In this document: positions 5,801 to 7,293 of the stretch, one piece after another | How positions within the stretch are numbered: position 1 is the first letter of the stretch | Layout of the letters: the number at the start of each line of letters is the position of its first letter | DNA from: an uncultured bacterium | GTDB taxonomy: Bacteria; Patescibacteriota; Patescibacteriia; Patescibacteriales; Patescibacteriaceae | DNA length: 7,293 nt | Reading direction: 5' to 3' | Assembly: GCA_937868555.1 (NCBI GenBank) | Contig: CALMNI010000176.1 | Span: 1 to 7,293, forward strand | The notes under the pieces: generated by a model | Database searches by the model: none | What the model saw: the letters and a program-made list of their open reading frames with translations, nothing else | Told to the model about the DNA's origin: nothing | Position numbers and translations under genes: made by a program

Positions 5801-5829
5801 ATTATATCACATTAATTGATAAATGTCAA
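5801..5829 (-). promoter_or_regulatory. Perfect consensus promoter of the minus-strand lipoprotein gene
   Basis: On the minus strand TTGACA (5824-5829) and TATAAT (5801-5806) are separated by exactly 17 nt, and TGA immediately precedes the -10 box, making it an extended -10 as well. This is the best promoter in the window. The start would be near 5794, leaving a leader of roughly 115 nt. A second TTGACA at 5781-5786 has no good -10 box at the right distance. Confidence 0.85.
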
Positions 5830-5866
5830 TATATCTAGCTTTTACCTCTATTTTTTGGCTAATATT

Positions 5867-5897
5867 AAAAAAGCCCAGGAATTCCTTCTGGGCTTTG
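5867..5897 (-). terminator. Intrinsic terminator of the 5909-6556 gene
   Basis: AAAGCCCAG (5870-5878) pairs perfectly with CTGGGCTTT (5888-5896), giving a 9-bp stem with a 9-nt loop. Read on the minus strand, the stem is followed by a run of six Ts and AT-rich sequence, starting 12 nt after the stop codon of the minus-strand gene. It separates that gene from the promoter of the lipoprotein gene just downstream. Confidence 0.88.
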
Positions 5898-5908
5898 TTT
5901 ACTGTTTT

Positions 5909-6556
5909 TTACTTCATCCACCTATATTCATCATTAAATAAAATAGTTTCTTCTTCATAATTGTTAAGGTTAATGTGATCATACTCGCGTATGACTTGAT
6001 AATCCATTTCAGGAATATCCACCTTTGAAGGAATACCGCAATAATGTTCATCGGTTTCATTTTCATTTCTTAGTAAAGAAATAAAATGCCGACCGCGTCT
6101 ATCAACAGTTTCTTTCAAAAGAACATGGAAATAAGAAAAACCATTTTTCTTAGCTTCTAATAAAACATCAAGTATTGAGCTGACATTAAATTCATACTCA
6201 TTGACGGGTGCATTAGAATGAGGAAAACCATCTTCAAAACGAGCAATCGCATAATCATTACGCATCTTCCCGTTTTCCAAAAATAATATGGGGACAGAGC
6301 TTGATCTCTCAGAAATTTTATTTAAATCTACTGTCCCTATCCATATTAATTCTTTTTGCTCATCTTTCTCCCTATCTTTGCTTCGAAGAAATTGATAATT
6401 TTCAAAACGCCAATCGCCCTTTTTGTTCTCACTGCTTTCAAGAGCATTAAAACCTATTACCGGATCTTTGCCGCAAACATCATTGTTTGTTTTTTCTTCA
6501 CTGCCCCACAATGATAATGCTCCGGGGATTTCCTTTGATTTTTTTGCTAGTGCCAT
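5909..6556 (-). CDS. Unrecognised soluble protein
   Basis: This 215-residue protein has no signal peptide and no membrane segment. It is rich in Glu, Asp, Asn and Lys, with mixed alpha/beta character. Segments that may help family searches are IPGALSLWGSE (10-20), ELIWIGTVDLNKI (69-81), VPILFLENGKMRNDYAIARFEDGFP (88-112), SSILDVLLEAKKNGFSYFHVLLKET (126-150) and RRGRHFISLLRNENE (153-167). I recognise no family and see no catalytic motif. The start at 6556 is supported by AGAGG five bases upstream. A TATTAT hexamer at 6610-6615 (minus strand) may be its -10 box, though no good -35 box is seen. It is a single-gene unit with its own terminator, divergent from the last gene of the window. Confidence 0.75.
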   Translation of the reverse strand: MALAKKSKEIPGALSLWGSEEKTNNDVCGKDPVIGFNALESSENKKGDWRFENYQFLRSKDREKDEQKELIWIGTVDLNKISERSSSVPILFLENGKMRNDYAIARFEDGFPHSNAPVNEYEFNVSSILDVLLEAKKNGFSYFHVLLKETVDRRGRHFISLLRNENETDEHYCGIPSKVDIPEMDYQVIREYDHINLNNYEEETILFNDEYRWMK

Positions 6557-6561
6557 GTTAA

Positions 6562-6566
6562 CCTCT
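6562..6566 (-). promoter_or_regulatory. Shine-Dalgarno sequence of the 5909-6556 gene
   Basis: AGAGG, read on the minus strand, lies 5 nt before the ATG at 6556. It is the only convincing ribosome binding site in the window; all other complete genes have AT-rich or unmatched sequence in this position. It fixes the start of this gene. Confidence 0.65.
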
Positions 6567-6642
6567 TTTTATTTGTTGAAGTTTTAATTTATTGCCTCTA
6601 TTTAAACATATAATAAGCAACGAAGCAATGGAGCCTATCTAG

Positions 6643-6671
6643 TTGACAAATTATTATTCTTATATAATAAT
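6643..6671 (+). promoter_or_regulatory. Promoter of the 6722-7279 gene
   Basis: A perfect -35 box TTGACA (6643-6648) is followed by an A/T-rich stretch with several -10 candidates: TATAAT at 6663-6668 (14-nt spacer, short) and AATAAT at 6666-6671 (17-nt spacer). The start would fall near 6675-6680, giving a leader of about 45 nt. Confidence 0.55.
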
Positions 6672-6721
6672 ACTAAATCAATCTTTTAAAACTTATTTCA
6701 CAACATTAACCTATATTGATA

Positions 6722-7279
6722 ATGACACAGAACGTTAACTCATCGGACTTTTTCAAAGAACTTAAGAAAACTGGCTTTGAAGAAGTATATAAAGAACCCT
6801 ATCAAGAACTATCATCTGAACGCTTTTATTCCGCAGTAAAGCAAACTGAGAAAAATTGTTTTTACTTGTTTTTTCACAAAACCTTTGGAGTTCTCGCTGC
6901 GGTAAATACAACAAATAATGCCCGCTTAATAAAACAATGCCGATTATATTATAATTGGGTGCCCAAGAAAGAAGCTGACCTTGGAAAAATTATTGGCGAA
7001 GGGGAAATGATTGGAGATGTTTGGGTCGCTGCGCATAATGTTATTACCGATGTTAACGACATACTCAACAATTTAAAACGCAACGGAACGCTTCTCCCAA
7101 AATGGAAATACATACCAACCCTAATATTGTTACACACCCAGCAAATAAAGGAGCTGGTTAATTTAAAACCTAGGATTGGCGGAACTCCACAAAAGCGCAT
7201 CCACACCATTAACAACAAAATTATTTCCGCCCTGCCACAAGGAGTTAAAAAATCAATTACTCCTAAAAAACTGAATTAA
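6722..7279 (+). CDS. Unrecognised soluble protein
   Basis: This 185-residue basic protein has no signal peptide; the hydrophobic stretch CFYLFFHKTFGVLAAV (46-61) reads as buried strands rather than a membrane helix. Other segments are RLYYNWVPKKEADL (74-87), GEGEMIGDVWVAAHNVITDVNDILNNLKRNG (92-122) and LPKWKYIPTLILLHTQQIKELV (125-146). A lysine-rich tail (QKRIHTINNKIISALPQGVKKSITPKKLN) could contact nucleic acid, but that is only composition. No family is recognised. The ATG at 6722 is preferred over the TTG at 6716, which would add two codons. There is no Shine-Dalgarno sequence. It has its own promoter and diverges from the minus-strand gene; no terminator is visible in the 14 bases left in the window. 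Confidence 0.7.
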   Translation: MTQNVNSSDFFKELKKTGFEEVYKEPYQELSSERFYSAVKQTEKNCFYLFFHKTFGVLAAVNTTNNARLIKQCRLYYNWVPKKEADLGKIIGEGEMIGDVWVAAHNVITDVNDILNNLKRNGTLLPKWKYIPTLILLHTQQIKELVNLKPRIGGTPQKRIHTINNKIISALPQGVKKSITPKKLN

Positions 7280-7293
7280 TTGAATTCGTTAAT

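Noticed and set aside
1977..6641. Shared 10-mer AGCCTATCTA in the intergenic regions near 1977 and 6632
   Set aside because: Many exact 10-base matches are expected by chance in 7 kb of AT-rich DNA, and the two copies sit differently relative to the promoters.
6949..7218. Minus-strand open frame inside the last gene
   Set aside because: It lies wholly within the 6722-7279 gene, which has its own promoter; no supporting features of its own.

Overview
The window is AT-rich, gene-dense DNA with small genes. It carries a partial L,D-carboxypeptidase, three lipoproteins, one VIT-type metal transporter, two unrecognised membrane proteins, a frataxin-like DUF1801 protein, a kinase fused to a 2H phosphoesterase, and three or four unrecognised proteins. 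There are no rRNAs, recognisable tRNAs, transposases, integrases or CRISPR repeats. The standard bacterial code fits, with no in-frame TGA codons in the genes. Promoters look like the ordinary TTGACA/TATAAT type, and nearly all starts lack a Shine-Dalgarno sequence. Together with the short hypothetical proteins and minimal lipoproteins, this suggests a member of the Candidate Phyla Radiation (Patescibacteria, perhaps Parcubacteria-like). That placement is an inference from style, since no marker gene is present.

Layout. Positions 1-886 hold the end of an S66 peptidase gene followed 24 nt later by a PsbP-like lipoprotein, closed by a strong intrinsic terminator. Positions 928-1395 hold an extended -10 promoter inside a perfect 17-nt palindrome, then a one-membrane-anchor protein with a Cys-x2-Cys ... 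Trp-Cys-x3-His signature. A short VIT/CCC1-family transporter (1435-1938, minus strand) converges on it and diverges from the next block. Positions 2080-4992 hold five plus-strand genes with gaps of 1 to 22 nt, likely one operon: a leucine-rich-repeat lipoprotein, a three-helix and a four-helix membrane protein, a DUF1801 protein, and the kinase-2H phosphoesterase fusion. A hairpin terminator at 5026-5053 separates this block from two minus-strand orphan genes: a lipoprotein (5081-5680) and a soluble protein (5909-6556). Each orphan has its own terminator. The lipoprotein also has a perfect consensus promoter and a long leader containing a large inverted repeat; the soluble protein has the only clear ribosome binding site. 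The window ends with a plus-strand orphan gene (6722-7279).

Functional themes. Cell-envelope turnover and surface lipoproteins recur. Iron or manganese handling is hinted at by the VIT transporter and the frataxin-like DUF1801 protein, but they are in different transcription units. The most notable item is the 363-residue kinase plus 2H phosphoesterase protein. Its domain order matches the end-healing half (kinase then cyclic phosphodiesterase) of fungal tRNA ligase, so a role in RNA repair or in clearing a nucleotide signal is an attractive hypothesis. Substrates cannot be read from the sequence.
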